A stretch of DNA of 64,000 nucleotides from Nitriliruptoraceae bacterium (GTDB taxonomy: Bacteria; Actinomycetota; Nitriliruptoria; Nitriliruptorales; Nitriliruptoraceae): assembly GCA_020832455.1 (NCBI GenBank), contig JAFIEQ010000001.1:1-64000 (forward strand), in the 5' to 3' direction. A program made the position numbers and the translations under genes. Shown here piece by piece: positions 1 through 9,331 of the stretch; the first letter of the stretch is position 1, and each line of letters starts with the position of its first letter. The notes beneath the pieces are model-generated. The model did no database searches. It saw nothing but the letters and a program-made list of their open reading frames with translations, and was not told the DNA's origin.

Positions 1-46
1 GCCGCGGGAACGCGGCGCCCGTCCTCGTGCGTGGTGGGGGGTGCGG

Positions 47-748
47 TCAGCGGCGCATCAGCAGCTGCAGCACGTACCAGAACAGCAGCGCGATCGAGGC
101 GAACAGGCTCATCGCCGCCGCGACCTCCTTGTCCGGCGGGTAGCTGCGGTAGATGACCTGCGTGTCGTAGAGGATCGCGCCGCCGGCGAAGGCGATCATG
201 GCCAGGGGGAACCACAGCCCCAGCGTCATGCCGAACAGCACGGACCCGACGATGGCGACCAGCGCGAGGATGCCGCCCCAGAGCAGCAGCGGGCGCAGGA
301 ACGTGAAGTCCTTGCTGGAGCGCACCGCGATGACCGACAGCACCGCGAAGGCGACGAGCGAGATCTGGGCCGCCAGCGTGATGGTGCCCTCGAGTTCGGG
401 CACCGCGGCTGCGACGTAGAGGGGCGCGGCGAACAGCAGGCTGTTGGCGACCACCAGCAGCGCGAACCCGCCGTACTGGCCCGTGGGTGTCGTGGCCCGG
501 ATCGCCATGGAGTTGGCCATCCACGACACGAGCATGAACCCGCCCAGGATGATGAGCCAGTTCGCGCCGCCGAAGACGATGTCGGCGATGGTCTCCGCGA
601 CGCCCCACTCGAACAGCAGGAACGTGACGGCGATGAAGGCTGCGATGGCGACCATCAGGTGCGCGTAGACGCGTGTCATGAACCGGGTGCGGACCTCGAC
701 CGGCTGTTCGGCGACCGGCCGCTGCATCGCGGGGGCGGGCATGCTCAT
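47..748 (-). CDS. Bax inhibitor-1/YccA family membrane protein
   Basis: Multi-TM protein MSMPAPAMQRPVAEQPVEVRTRFMTRVYAHLMVAIAAFIAVTFLLFEWGV...YDTQVIYRSYP; start moved downstream from the ORF-track start to the ATG with the likely RBS. Confidence 0.75.
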   Translation of the reverse strand: MSMPAPAMQRPVAEQPVEVRTRFMTRVYAHLMVAIAAFIAVTFLLFEWGVAETIADIVFGGANWLIILGGFMLVSWMANSMAIRATTPTGQYGGFALLVVANSLLFAAPLYVAAAVPELEGTITLAAQISLVAFAVLSVIAVRSSKDFTFLRPLLLWGGILALVAIVGSVLFGMTLGLWFPLAMIAFAGGAILYDTQVIYRSYPPDKEVAAAMSLFASIALLFWYVLQLLMRR

Positions 749-1083
749 CTGCGGTGACCTCCTGGGGGCACGTCGGCGGTCGTCTCGGACCGCCATCCTG
801 GGCCGTAGTGTGCCCTGCGTCGTCGCGCACCGCCGGGTTCCTCTGACCGTCGGACAGCGCGGGACAGCCAGTGGAGCGGTCTGGTACGCTGACCTCCGAC
901 GCGCCCAGCGATGGGCGCGTTCGTCTGTCGGACGCGACCACGCCCCCCGGGGCGTCACCGCCACCCCGTGTGGGATCCGCCGGGGACACCCCACCCGCCG
1001 ACCTCGCCCCGCCGCGGTGTCCGTGCGCGTCCGATCCACCACCAGCCACCGTCCCGCGGCTGCACGCCGCCCGGAGGACGACC

Positions 1084-1290
1084 ATGAAGCAGGGCATCCA
1101 CCCCGAGTACTCGCTCGCCACCGTCACGTGCTCGTGCGGCAACGTGTTCGAGACCCGCGCGACCGTCGACAAGATCTCCGTGGAACTGTGCAACCAGTGC
1201 CACCCCTTCTACACGGGCAAGCAGAAGCTCGTCGACACCGGTGGCCGGGTCGACCGCTTCAAGCGTCGCATGGAGAAGGCCGGCAAGTGA
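1084..1290 (+). CDS. rpmE: 50S ribosomal protein L31 (Cys-containing, zinc type)
   Basis: [62 protein letters not shown]; 68 aa. Confidence 0.97.
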   Translation: MKQGIHPEYSLATVTCSCGNVFETRATVDKISVELCNQCHPFYTGKQKLVDTGGRVDRFKRRMEKAGK

Positions 1291-1521
1291 CCACGCGGCG
1301 GCGCTGACGCGTCGCCTGCTGGTCCGCCGACGCGGTCCCGTCGATGGCCACCGCCCGCACCGGGTGGTGGCCGTCGTCATGTCCGCTCGTCCGTGTCGCC
1401 CCACGGCCCGGTGGCGTCGGCACGTGATCGGTCGAGACGTCGCGCACGGGCCGGGCCGGCTCGTAGACTCCCGCGACGGCGTGGCGGATGCTGCCCGGCG
1501 GCCGAGGCGCTGGAGGAGAAG

Positions 1522-3375
1522 GTGGGCGAGCACCGGCCTGAGGTGTCGTCCGACCTGGCCGGACTCGTGCTCGACCGCCTCCCGGTCGCGGTCGCGATCA
1601 CGGCCGAGGACGGCACGCTGCTGCGATGCAACGGGGCCTACGCGGCGCTGCACGGCTCGACGGTGGAGGCGTTGACCGGCTCGAACCTGCTGCAGTTGCT
1701 GCACCCCGACGACCGCCCGGCCTCGTTGCCGGAGTCCCAGCACACGATCGGTGCCGGCGACACCTCCACCTTCGACGAGCGCCACGTCCGGCTCGACGAC
1801 GGCTCCGTGCACTGGGTGACGGTGACGGTCCAGTCGTTGGTCGATGACAGCGGCGAGGTCATCGCCTACAGCTCCACCTGCGTCGACATCGACGAGGAAC
1901 GTCGCATCCGTGCGGATCTCGACGAGGCCAGCTGGCTGCGGCGGGAGGCGGGCCGCATCGCGGGGTTCGGGGCGTGGTCGTTGCGGCAACCCGGCGACCG
2001 GCTGACGTGGTCGCCGGAGGTGTTCGAGGTGATGGGCGTCGATCCCGAGGACCCCCCGGGACCGGCCCGCTCGCTGGCGTTCTACGTGCCCACCGACCGT
2101 GCCCGGATCGCCGCGAGCACCGAACGGTGCCTGGAACAGGGCGTCGCGTTCGACCTCGAGGCGACGGTCGTGAACGAGCGCGGCGAGCGCCTCGAGGTCC
2201 GGGTCACCGCCGAACCCCGACGCGACGCGCAGGGGCGCATCACCGCGATCGCGGGTTCGTTCCAGGACGTCACGGCACTGGTCCGTGCGCGCGAGAGCAG
2301 CCGGCGTGCCTCCCAGCAGCTCGCCGCGACCCTGCGGCACATGTCGGACGGGGTGGCGGTCTACGACCGTGATTGGCGCATCACCTACATCAACCCCGCA
2401 GGGGAACGGCTCGTCGGTCGGGAGCGCACCCAACTGCTGGGTCGGGTGGTGTGGGACGCGATCCCGGAGCTGGTCGGGACCGAGGTCGAGCGCCAGTACC
2501 GCCGCGCGATGGCCACCGGTGAGCCCGTGCTCAACGAGCGGCTGGCGTTCCCGCTGACCGGGCGCACCTACCGGCTGTCCGCCCTGCCGGACGCCACCGG
2601 TGGCATGACCGTCTACCTCCGGGACATCACGATCGAGGTGATCGAGCAGGACCGGCTGCGGGAGATGGCCAGCGCCGAGCACGCGGCGGCGGAGGAGCTG
2701 CGCTCGCTGGACCGCATGAAGAACGCCTTCATCACCGCGGTGTCCCACGAGCTGCGCACCCCGCTCACGGTGATCCGCGGCATGGCGGACACCCTCGTGC
2801 GGCTGCGGGGCGCCCCGGACGTCGATCCGGAGACGCGTACCAAGGTGGAGGAGGCGCTGGCCCACCACGCAGCCCGGCTCGGCCAGCTCCTCGACGACCT
2901 GCTCGACACCGACCGCCTGGTGCGGGGGGTGCTCGTGGCCGAGCGGCGCGAGGTCGACGTGGTCGCGACCGCCCGGGAGATCATCGCCTCCTCGCCGGTG
3001 GCCGCGCGGGTCCACCTCGACGCGCCGGCCCAGCTCGAGGTGGCCGTGGACGCGGTCCTGGTCGAACGCTGCCTGCGCAACCTGCTGGAGAACGCCGCCA
3101 AGTACGCGGGACCGGGTCCGATCGAGGTGGAGCTGCGCTCGGACGGCGCGGACGGGTTCCTCCTCGCCGTCGCCGACGAGGGGCCGGGGATCCCGCCCGA
3201 TCACCACGAGCGCGTGTTCGAGCCGTTCCACCGGGTGCTGGAGCACCCCCAGCCCGGGACGGGTATCGGGCTGTCGCTGGTCGCGGAGTTCGCCCGGTTG
3301 CACGGCGGGAGCGCGCGGGTCGACCCGGCCACCGAGCGCGGCACCCGGATCGTGGTGTCCGTCCCGGCGGGGTGA
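1522..3375 (+). CDS. Multi-PAS sensor histidine kinase
   Basis: Repeated PAS-like segments, HisKA motif AFITAVSHELRTPLTVIRGMADT, HATPase motifs NLLENAAKYAGPG / DEGPGIPPDHHERVFEPFHR / GTGIGLSLV; likely GTG start after GGAGG. Confidence 0.9.
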   Translation: MGEHRPEVSSDLAGLVLDRLPVAVAITAEDGTLLRCNGAYAALHGSTVEALTGSNLLQLLHPDDRPASLPESQHTIGAGDTSTFDERHVRLDDGSVHWVTVTVQSLVDDSGEVIAYSSTCVDIDEERRIRADLDEASWLRREAGRIAGFGAWSLRQPGDRLTWSPEVFEVMGVDPEDPPGPARSLAFYVPTDRARIAASTERCLEQGVAFDLEATVVNERGERLEVRVTAEPRRDAQGRITAIAGSFQDVTALVRARESSRRASQQLAATLRHMSDGVAVYDRDWRITYINPAGERLVGRERTQLLGRVVWDAIPELVGTEVERQYRRAMATGEPVLNERLAFPLTGRTYRLSALPDATGGMTVYLRDITIEVIEQDRLREMASAEHAAAEELRSLDRMKNAFITAVSHELRTPLTVIRGMADTLVRLRGAPDVDPETRTKVEEALAHHAARLGQLLDDLLDTDRLVRGVLVAERREVDVVATAREIIASSPVAARVHLDAPAQLEVAVDAVLVERCLRNLLENAAKYAGPGPIEVELRSDGADGFLLAVADEGPGIPPDHHERVFEPFHRVLEHPQPGTGIGLSLVAEFARLHGGSARVDPATERGTRIVVSVPAG

Positions 3376-3387
3376 CGGGGGCCGGAC

Positions 3388-4233
3388 TCAGGGGACCGGA
3401 GGACCGGCCCGAGGTGGGCTGCCCCCAGGTGGGCTGCCGTCGAGGCGGATGGTGAGCGTGGCTGCCGCCTGCTGCACGGCGTCGGCGAGCCCTTCGAGGG
3501 CGGCCCGGTCGACCGTGCGCTCCCGCACCGTCAGGCCGAGCGAGGCGACGGGACGTCCCGTGTGGTCGAAGCCGGCGGCCGCGATGGAGACGAAGCCCTC
3601 GCTGATCTCCCCATCCTCCATCGACCAACCGCGGGCGCGTTCCTCGGCCAGCCGCGTGCGCAGCTGGCTGGGGGAGCCCGGCCCGCGGTCGGTGCGACGG
3701 CCCAGTTCGCGTCCCCCCGGGAACAGGGCGCTCAGTTGCGCGGCGGGCAGGTGCGCCAGCAGACACCGGCCCGAGGCGGTGAGGTGGGCCGGGAGGCGGA
3801 CCCCGACCTCGGTGACCAGCAACTCCGCCTCGGGCGGCTGCTCCTTGGCGAGGTAGAGGGTCTCCCGGCCGTCGAGGACGCCGAGGTGGCCGACCGCGCC
3901 GGTGTCGGCGACCAGCCGACGCAGGACCGGCCGACCCAGCCGTTCGAGCCCGTCCTGGCGCAGGTAGGCCGAGCCCAGCTCGAAGGCGGCCAGGCCCAGT
4001 CCGTAGCGGCGTTCCTCGGGCAGGTAGACGACGAAGCCCTCGTCCTGCAGCGCCGCGAGCAGGTGGTAGGTGCTGGAGCGGGGGAGCTCGAGCTCCCGGG
4101 CGATCGTCGCGGCCGCCACCGGACGCGGGTGCCGCGCGAGCACACGCAGGACGGCCATGGCACGGCGTGCGGCGGGGACCGATCCACGCACCGATGTCCT
4201 CCCGCAGGTCCCGAGGTCGCTCGTGTCCACCAT
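3388..4233 (-). CDS. IclR family transcriptional regulator
   Basis: MAVLRVLARHPRPVAAATIARELELPRSSTYHLLAALQDEGFVVYLPEERRYGLG and IclR effector domain (LTASGRCLLAHLP, RGWSMEDGEISEGFVSIAA). Confidence 0.9.
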   Translation of the reverse strand: MVDTSDLGTCGRTSVRGSVPAARRAMAVLRVLARHPRPVAAATIARELELPRSSTYHLLAALQDEGFVVYLPEERRYGLGLAAFELGSAYLRQDGLERLGRPVLRRLVADTGAVGHLGVLDGRETLYLAKEQPPEAELLVTEVGVRLPAHLTASGRCLLAHLPAAQLSALFPGGRELGRRTDRGPGSPSQLRTRLAEERARGWSMEDGEISEGFVSIAAAGFDHTGRPVASLGLTVRERTVDRAALEGLADAVQQAAATLTIRLDGSPPGGSPPRAGPPVP

Positions 4234-4282
4234 CTGCGGCGGGTCCCGGACCGGATGGTGGCACACCGCGCGCGTGGTCCGA

Positions 4283-4324
4283 CAGCGCCGGTCCGGCAGC
4301 GCCGGTCCGGCACCGCCGGTCCGG
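4283..4324. repeat. Three 14-bp direct repeats CA(G/C)CGCCGGTCCGG upstream of the IclR gene
   Basis: CAGCGCCGGTCCGG x2 then CACCGCCGGTCCGG read directly; core CCGGTCCGG is near-palindromic. Confidence 0.8.
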
Positions 4325-4403
4325 CAGCACCCCGGAGCGGGGAGGACACCGAACCACGACGGAGCACCGGACCGACCGGCCGACCGCGCAGGAGATGACC
4401 ACC

Positions 4404-4601
4404 ATGGCTGAGCAGGCGCCGAACCGTTGGGACGACGCGGGTGCGGACAGGGCCGGTCCGCAGCTCGGGACGGATGGACGATCGCCGCCGCGCGACGTCG
4501 CCGCCCCGGAGCTCGGGCTCCGTCAGCAGGTGTACGCGGCGCTGCGCGCCCTGACGCTCGAGCAGCCCCTGACGCGTGAGGAGCTCGCTGCGGTCGCCTG
4601 A
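4404..4601 (+). CDS. Small hypothetical protein (65 aa) upstream of hutH
   Basis: MAEQAPNRWDDAGADRAGPQLGTDGRSPPRDVAAPELGLRQQVYAALRALTLEQPLTREELAAVA; GGAG upstream; in the IclR-hutH intergenic region. Confidence 0.5.
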   Translation: MAEQAPNRWDDAGADRAGPQLGTDGRSPPRDVAAPELGLRQQVYAALRALTLEQPLTREELAAVA

Positions 4602-4674
4602 TCAGTTGCCCGGCCGTCACCCGGGCGCCGGCGCCGCGGTGCCGGCCCGGTGGGTCGGTGGGCCGGTGCTCGAC

Positions 4675-4690
4675 GTCTCGGATACGAGAC
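4675..4690. promoter_or_regulatory. Inverted repeat GTCTCG-GATA-CGAGAC upstream of hutH (candidate operator)
   Basis: Perfect 6-bp arms, 4-bp centre, 56 bp before the hutH ATG. Confidence 0.5.
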
Positions 4691-4745
4691 ACCGGACGCC
4701 CGGCGAGGGGTTCCCCTGGCGCCGGGTACCTGCTGCCATGGGGCC

Positions 4746-6287
4746 ATGGAGCAACCACTCGCACTCGGACCCGACCCGCTGACCATCGAGGAGGTGGTCG
4801 CGGTCGCCCGTGACCGCCGTCCGGTGGTCCTGACCGATGCCGCCCGCACCCGGCTCACCGCGGCGCGCGCCCACGTCGAGGCACTCGCCGCGGCGGACCG
4901 TCCCGTCTACGGGGTGTCCACCGGGTTCGGTGCGCTCGCCACCCGGCACATCCCGACCGCGCGGCGTGAAGCGCTGCAGCGCTCGCTGGTACGGAGCCAC
5001 GCCGCCGGCAGCGGCGACGAGGTCGAGGCCGAGGTGACCCGCGCCATGATGCTGCTGCGGCTGCGGACGCTGGCATCCGGGCACACCGGCGTCCGCCCGA
5101 TCGTGGCGGACACGTTCGTCGGCCTGCTCAACGCCGGGCTGACCCCGCCGGTCCACGAGTACGGCAGCCTCGGCTGCTCCGGTGACCTCAGCCCGCTCGC
5201 GCACGTCGCGCTGGCGCTGCTCGGCGAGGGCGAGGTCCGTCGGGACGACGGCACGCTGGCACCCGCCGGCGAGGCCCTGGTCGCGTCCGGGCTGACCCCG
5301 CTGACGCTGCAGGCCAAGGAGGGTCTCGCGCTGATCAACGGCACCGACGGCATGCTCGGCATGCTGGCGCTGGCCTGTGCGGACCTCGGTCGACTGCTCG
5401 CGTTGGCCGATGTGGCCGCCGCGATGAGCGTCGAGTCGCTGCTCGGTTCCGACCGTGTCTTCGCCGCCGATCTGCACGCGCTGCGCCCCCACCCGGGCCA
5501 GGCCGCGAGCGCGTCCAACGTCCGTCGGCTGCTCGAGGGTTCCGGGATCGTCGCCTCGCACGCGACCCCGGACTGCACCCGCGTGCAGGACGCCTACTCG
5601 TTGCGCTGCGCGCCGCAGGTCCACGGCGCGGCCCGCGACACGCTCACCCACGCCCGGCTGGTCGCCGACCGGGAACTCGCCAGCGCGATCGACAACCCGG
5701 TGCTGCTCGACGACGGCCGGGTGGAGTCCAACGGCAACTTCCACGGCGCGCCCGTCGCCTACGCGCTGGACTTCCTCGCGATCCCCGTCGCGGACGTCGC
5801 CTCCATGGCGGAACGCCGCACCGACCGCTTCCTCGACGTCGCCCGCAACCAGGGGCTGCCGCCGTTCCTGGCCGACGACCCGGGCGTCGACTCCGGACTG
5901 ATGATCGCCCAGTACACGCAGGCCGGCATCGTCACGGAGCTCAAGCGGCTGGCCGCGCCGGCATCCGTGGACTCGATCCCGTCCTCGGCCATGCAGGAGG
6001 ACCACGTGTCGATGGGGTGGTCCGCCGGTCGCAAGCTGCGGCGCGCCGTCGACGGGCTCGGGCGCGTGCTGGCGATCGAGATCCTCACCGCCGCCCGCGC
6101 GATGGACCTGCGCGCGCCGCTGGCTGCGTCGCCGGCGACCGCAGCCGTCCGCGACGCCCTGCGGGCCCACGTCGAGGGCCCCGGGCCCGACCGCCACCTC
6201 TCCCCGGAGATCGCGGCCGCCGTCGCTCTGGTGCAGGACGGGACCCTGCTCGCCGCCGCCGAGGACGCGGTCGGCCACCTCGACTGA
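4746..6287 (+). CDS. hutH: Histidine ammonia-lyase
   Basis: EYGSLGCSGDLSPLAHVALALLGEGEV, ESNGNFHGAPVAYALDFLAI, GLMIAQYTQAG, SIPSSAMQEDHVSMGWSA; 513 aa. Confidence 0.97.
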   Translation: MEQPLALGPDPLTIEEVVAVARDRRPVVLTDAARTRLTAARAHVEALAAADRPVYGVSTGFGALATRHIPTARREALQRSLVRSHAAGSGDEVEAEVTRAMMLLRLRTLASGHTGVRPIVADTFVGLLNAGLTPPVHEYGSLGCSGDLSPLAHVALALLGEGEVRRDDGTLAPAGEALVASGLTPLTLQAKEGLALINGTDGMLGMLALACADLGRLLALADVAAAMSVESLLGSDRVFAADLHALRPHPGQAASASNVRRLLEGSGIVASHATPDCTRVQDAYSLRCAPQVHGAARDTLTHARLVADRELASAIDNPVLLDDGRVESNGNFHGAPVAYALDFLAIPVADVASMAERRTDRFLDVARNQGLPPFLADDPGVDSGLMIAQYTQAGIVTELKRLAAPASVDSIPSSAMQEDHVSMGWSAGRKLRRAVDGLGRVLAIEILTAARAMDLRAPLAASPATAAVRDALRAHVEGPGPDRHLSPEIAAAVALVQDGTLLAAAEDAVGHLD

Positions 6288-6365
6288 ACAGCCCGGCGCC
6301 GCTGCCCGATCGCCCCACCGCACCGGGGCTCGCACGGACCCACCACATCCCCCGAGGAGACCGCC

Positions 6366-8126
6366 ATGGCCCCCACCCCCGCGACCACCGCCGGTCCGCG
6401 CCCCGTCCGCGCCGCCCGGGGGAGCACCCGCACCGCACCCGGGTGGGGGCAGGAGGCGGCCCTGCGGATGCTGATGAACAACCTCGACCCGGAGGTGGCC
6501 GAGCACCCCGACGAACTGGTCGTCTACGGCGGCACCGGCAAGGCCGCCCGTGACTGGCCGTCGTTCGACGCGCTGGTGCGCACCCTCACCACGCTGCGCG
6601 ACGACGAGACGATGCTCGTGCAGTCCGGTCGCCCCGTCGGGGTGATGCAGACCCACGAGTGGGCACCGCGGGTGATCCTGGCCAACTCGAACCTGGTCCC
6701 CGACTGGGCCACCTGGGACGAGTTCCGTCGTCACGAGGCGCTCGGGTTGACCATGTACGGGCAGATGACCGCTGGCTCGTGGATCTACATCGGCACCCAG
6801 GGGATCCTGCAGGGCACCTACGAGACCTTCGCCGCCATCGCGGAGCAGCGGTTCGGCGGCACGCTCGCCGGCACGCTCACGCTCACCGCCGGGCTCGGCG
6901 GGATGGGCGGCGCGCAGCCGCTCGCCGTGACGCTCAACGGTGGCGTGGCGCTCGTGATCGAGTGCGACGCGACCCGGATCCGCCGCCGGATCGAGCACCG
7001 CTACCTCGACGTCGAGGCCACCGACCTCGACGACGCGCTGCGCCTGGCGGAGGAGGCCGTCAAGGAGCGCCGCGCGCGGTCGATCGGCCTGGAGGGCAAC
7101 GCCGCGACGCTCGTCCCGGAGTTGCTGCGCCGCGGCGCCCCGGTCGACATCGTGACCGACCAGACCTCCGCGCACGACCCGCTGGCCTACCTGCCGACCG
7201 ACTGCGCGGTGGCCGACTGGCACCACGAGCGGGAGGCCGACCCGGTCGGGTTCACGAAGCGCGCCCGCGAGTCGATGGCCCGCCACGTCGAGGGGATGGT
7301 CGGCTTCCTCGACGCCGGTGCGGAGGTGTTCGACTACGGCAACGCGCTGCGCGGGGAAGCGGAGCTCGCCGGCTACGACCGTGCGTTCGCCTACCCCGGG
7401 TTCGTGCCGGCCTACATCCGGCCGCTGTTCTGCGAGGGCAAGGGCCCGTTCCGCTGGGCGGCGCTGTCGGGCGACCCGGCCGACATCAAGGTGACCGACG
7501 ACGCGGTGCTGGAGCTGTTCGGTGACGACGACAAGCTCGGCCGCTGGATCCGCGCGGCGCAGGAGCGGGTCGCCTTCCAGGGGCTGCCGGCCCGGATCTG
7601 CTGGCTCGGGCAGGGTGAGCGCGACCGGGCGGGGCTCGCCTTCAACGACCTGGTCGCCTCCGGCGCGGTGCAGGCGCCCATCGTGATCGGACGCGACCAC
7701 CTCGACTGTGGCTCGGTGGCCTCCCCGCAGCGCGAGACCGAGGCGATGCTGGACGGCTCGGACGCCATCGCGGACTGGCCGCTGCTCAACGCCATGGTCA
7801 ACGTCGCCTCCGGGGCGTCGTGGGTGTCGATCCACCACGGCGGTGGGGTCGGCATGGGCCGCTCGATCCACGCCGGGCAGGTCTCGGTCGCCGACGGCAC
7901 GCCGCTCGCGGCGCAGAAGCTCGCGCGCGTGCTCACCAACGACCCCGGCATGGGGGTGATCCGCCACGTCGACGCCGGCTACGACCGTGCCGTGGAGGTC
8001 GCCCGGGACCGCGGCGTGCGCATCCCGATGCGCGAGGGCGACGCGGGCTCGCACCGCGCCACCACGTCGAGCACCACATCCGCGACCACACCCGGCGACG
8101 ACGCCGAGGCAGCGGACACCCCGTGA
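6366..8126 (+). CDS. hutU: Urocanate hydratase
   Basis: [80 protein letters not shown]. Confidence 0.97.
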   Translation: MAPTPATTAGPRPVRAARGSTRTAPGWGQEAALRMLMNNLDPEVAEHPDELVVYGGTGKAARDWPSFDALVRTLTTLRDDETMLVQSGRPVGVMQTHEWAPRVILANSNLVPDWATWDEFRRHEALGLTMYGQMTAGSWIYIGTQGILQGTYETFAAIAEQRFGGTLAGTLTLTAGLGGMGGAQPLAVTLNGGVALVIECDATRIRRRIEHRYLDVEATDLDDALRLAEEAVKERRARSIGLEGNAATLVPELLRRGAPVDIVTDQTSAHDPLAYLPTDCAVADWHHEREADPVGFTKRARESMARHVEGMVGFLDAGAEVFDYGNALRGEAELAGYDRAFAYPGFVPAYIRPLFCEGKGPFRWAALSGDPADIKVTDDAVLELFGDDDKLGRWIRAAQERVAFQGLPARICWLGQGERDRAGLAFNDLVASGAVQAPIVIGRDHLDCGSVASPQRETEAMLDGSDAIADWPLLNAMVNVASGASWVSIHHGGGVGMGRSIHAGQVSVADGTPLAAQKLARVLTNDPGMGVIRHVDAGYDRAVEVARDRGVRIPMREGDAGSHRATTSSTTSATTPGDDAEAADTP

Positions 8127-9331
8127 GCCTCGCGGCGGGCTTCCGCTCCACCTGGGACACGCTCGGCGCCATCGGGCGTGACCCGGTCACCGGCGGCTAC
8201 ACCCGGCTGGTCTGGTCCGACACGGAGCGCACCCTGCGCGAGTGGTTCACCGCCGAGGCGCGCGCCCGGGCGCTCGACGTCCACGAGGACCGGGCCGGCA
8301 ACCTGTGGGCCTGGTGGGGTGACCCGACCGCCGGTGATGCGGTGGTCACCGGCAGCCACCTCGACGCGGTCCCGGCTGGTGGCGCCTTCGACGGCCCCCT
8401 CGGCGTCGTGTCCGGCCTGCTCGCCGTCGACGAGCTCCGGGCGCGGGCGGTCGCGCCGTCGCGTCCGCTGGCGCTCGTCGCGTTCTCCGACGAGGAGGGT
8501 GGCCGCTACGGCATCGCGTGCGCCGGCTCGCGGCTGCTGACCGGCCAGCTCGACCCCGCCCGGGCACTGGCGCTGACCGACGACGACGGCCGGACGCAGG
8601 CCGAGGCGGTGCGCGCGAGCGGTCGCGACCCGGACCACCTCGGCGCTGATCCGGACGTGCTGGCGCGCATCGGGGTCTTCGTGGAACTGCACGTCGAGCA
8701 GGGCCGCGGGCTCGTGGAGCTGGACGCGCCGGTCGGGGTCGCGACCGCGATCCGCGCCCACGGCCGCTGGCGTTTCGACCTCGACGGGCGGCCCGACCAC
8801 GCCGGGACCACCCGGCTCGAGGACCGCCAGGATCCGATGCTGGCGCAGGCCCGGCTCGTGCTCGCCACCCGCGACGCGGCGGCCCGGCACGGCGCGCTCG
8901 CGACGGTCGGCAAGGTGCGTGTCCACCCCGGGGCGGTCAACGCCATCCCCGGCCGGGTGCAGGTGTGGGTCGACGCCCGGGCCGACGAGGAGGTGGACGT
9001 GCGGGCGGTGATCGGGGAGCTCGAGCGCACCGCTGGGACCACCGGGCGCGAGGAGTCGGGCCCCCCCCGGGGGCAACGCGAGGCGGCGCGGCGCGACCGG
9101 CGCGCGACGAGCGCGGGGGGGCGCGGCGGGGGGGGCCCCGTCCGGGCGCTCGCGACCGGCGCCGGCCACGACGCCGGGGTGCTCGCCACCGCCGGTGTCC
9201 CGACCGCGATGCTGTTCGTGCGCAACCCGACCGGCATCTCCCACGCGCCCGATGAACACGCGGAGGAGGCCGACTGCCTCACCGGGGTGGCGGCGCTGAC
9301 CGACGTGCTCGCCGAGCTGGTGGCGTCGTGA
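8123..9331 (+). CDS. M20 family Zn-dependent amidohydrolase (allantoate amidohydrolase-like; candidate N-formylglutamate hydrolase)
   Basis: [86 protein letters not shown] overlap with hutU; anomalous T-free block at 9057-9140. Confidence 0.85.
   Translation: MSLAAGFRSTWDTLGAIGRDPVTGGYTRLVWSDTERTLREWFTAEARARALDVHEDRAGNLWAWWGDPTAGDAVVTGSHLDAVPAGGAFDGPLGVVSGLLAVDELRARAVAPSRPLALVAFSDEEGGRYGIACAGSRLLTGQLDPARALALTDDDGRTQAEAVRASGRDPDHLGADPDVLARIGVFVELHVEQGRGLVELDAPVGVATAIRAHGRWRFDLDGRPDHAGTTRLEDRQDPMLAQARLVLATRDAAARHGALATVGKVRVHPGAVNAIPGRVQVWVDARADEEVDVRAVIGELERTAGTTGREESGPPRGQREAARRDRRATSAGGRGGGGPVRALATGAGHDAGVLATAGVPTAMLFVRNPTGISHAPDEHAEEADCLTGVAALTDVLAELVAS

Noticed and set aside
955-3303. 782-aa minus-strand ORF opposite the histidine kinase
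   Set aside because: Antisense high-GC artefact; sense frame has full kinase motifs.
4283-4324. CRISPR-like array
   Set aside because: Units are 14 bp and contiguous, with no spacers and no cas genes.
5161-5200. HutH MIO motif is Cys-Ser-Gly rather than Ala-Ser-Gly
   Set aside because: As I recall, GSLGCSGDL is also found in Streptomyces HutH, so it is not unusual.
4617-8054. 1145-aa minus-strand ORF across hutH/hutU
   Set aside because: Spurious antisense frame opposite two unmistakable enzymes; low-complexity R/H/Q/G composition.
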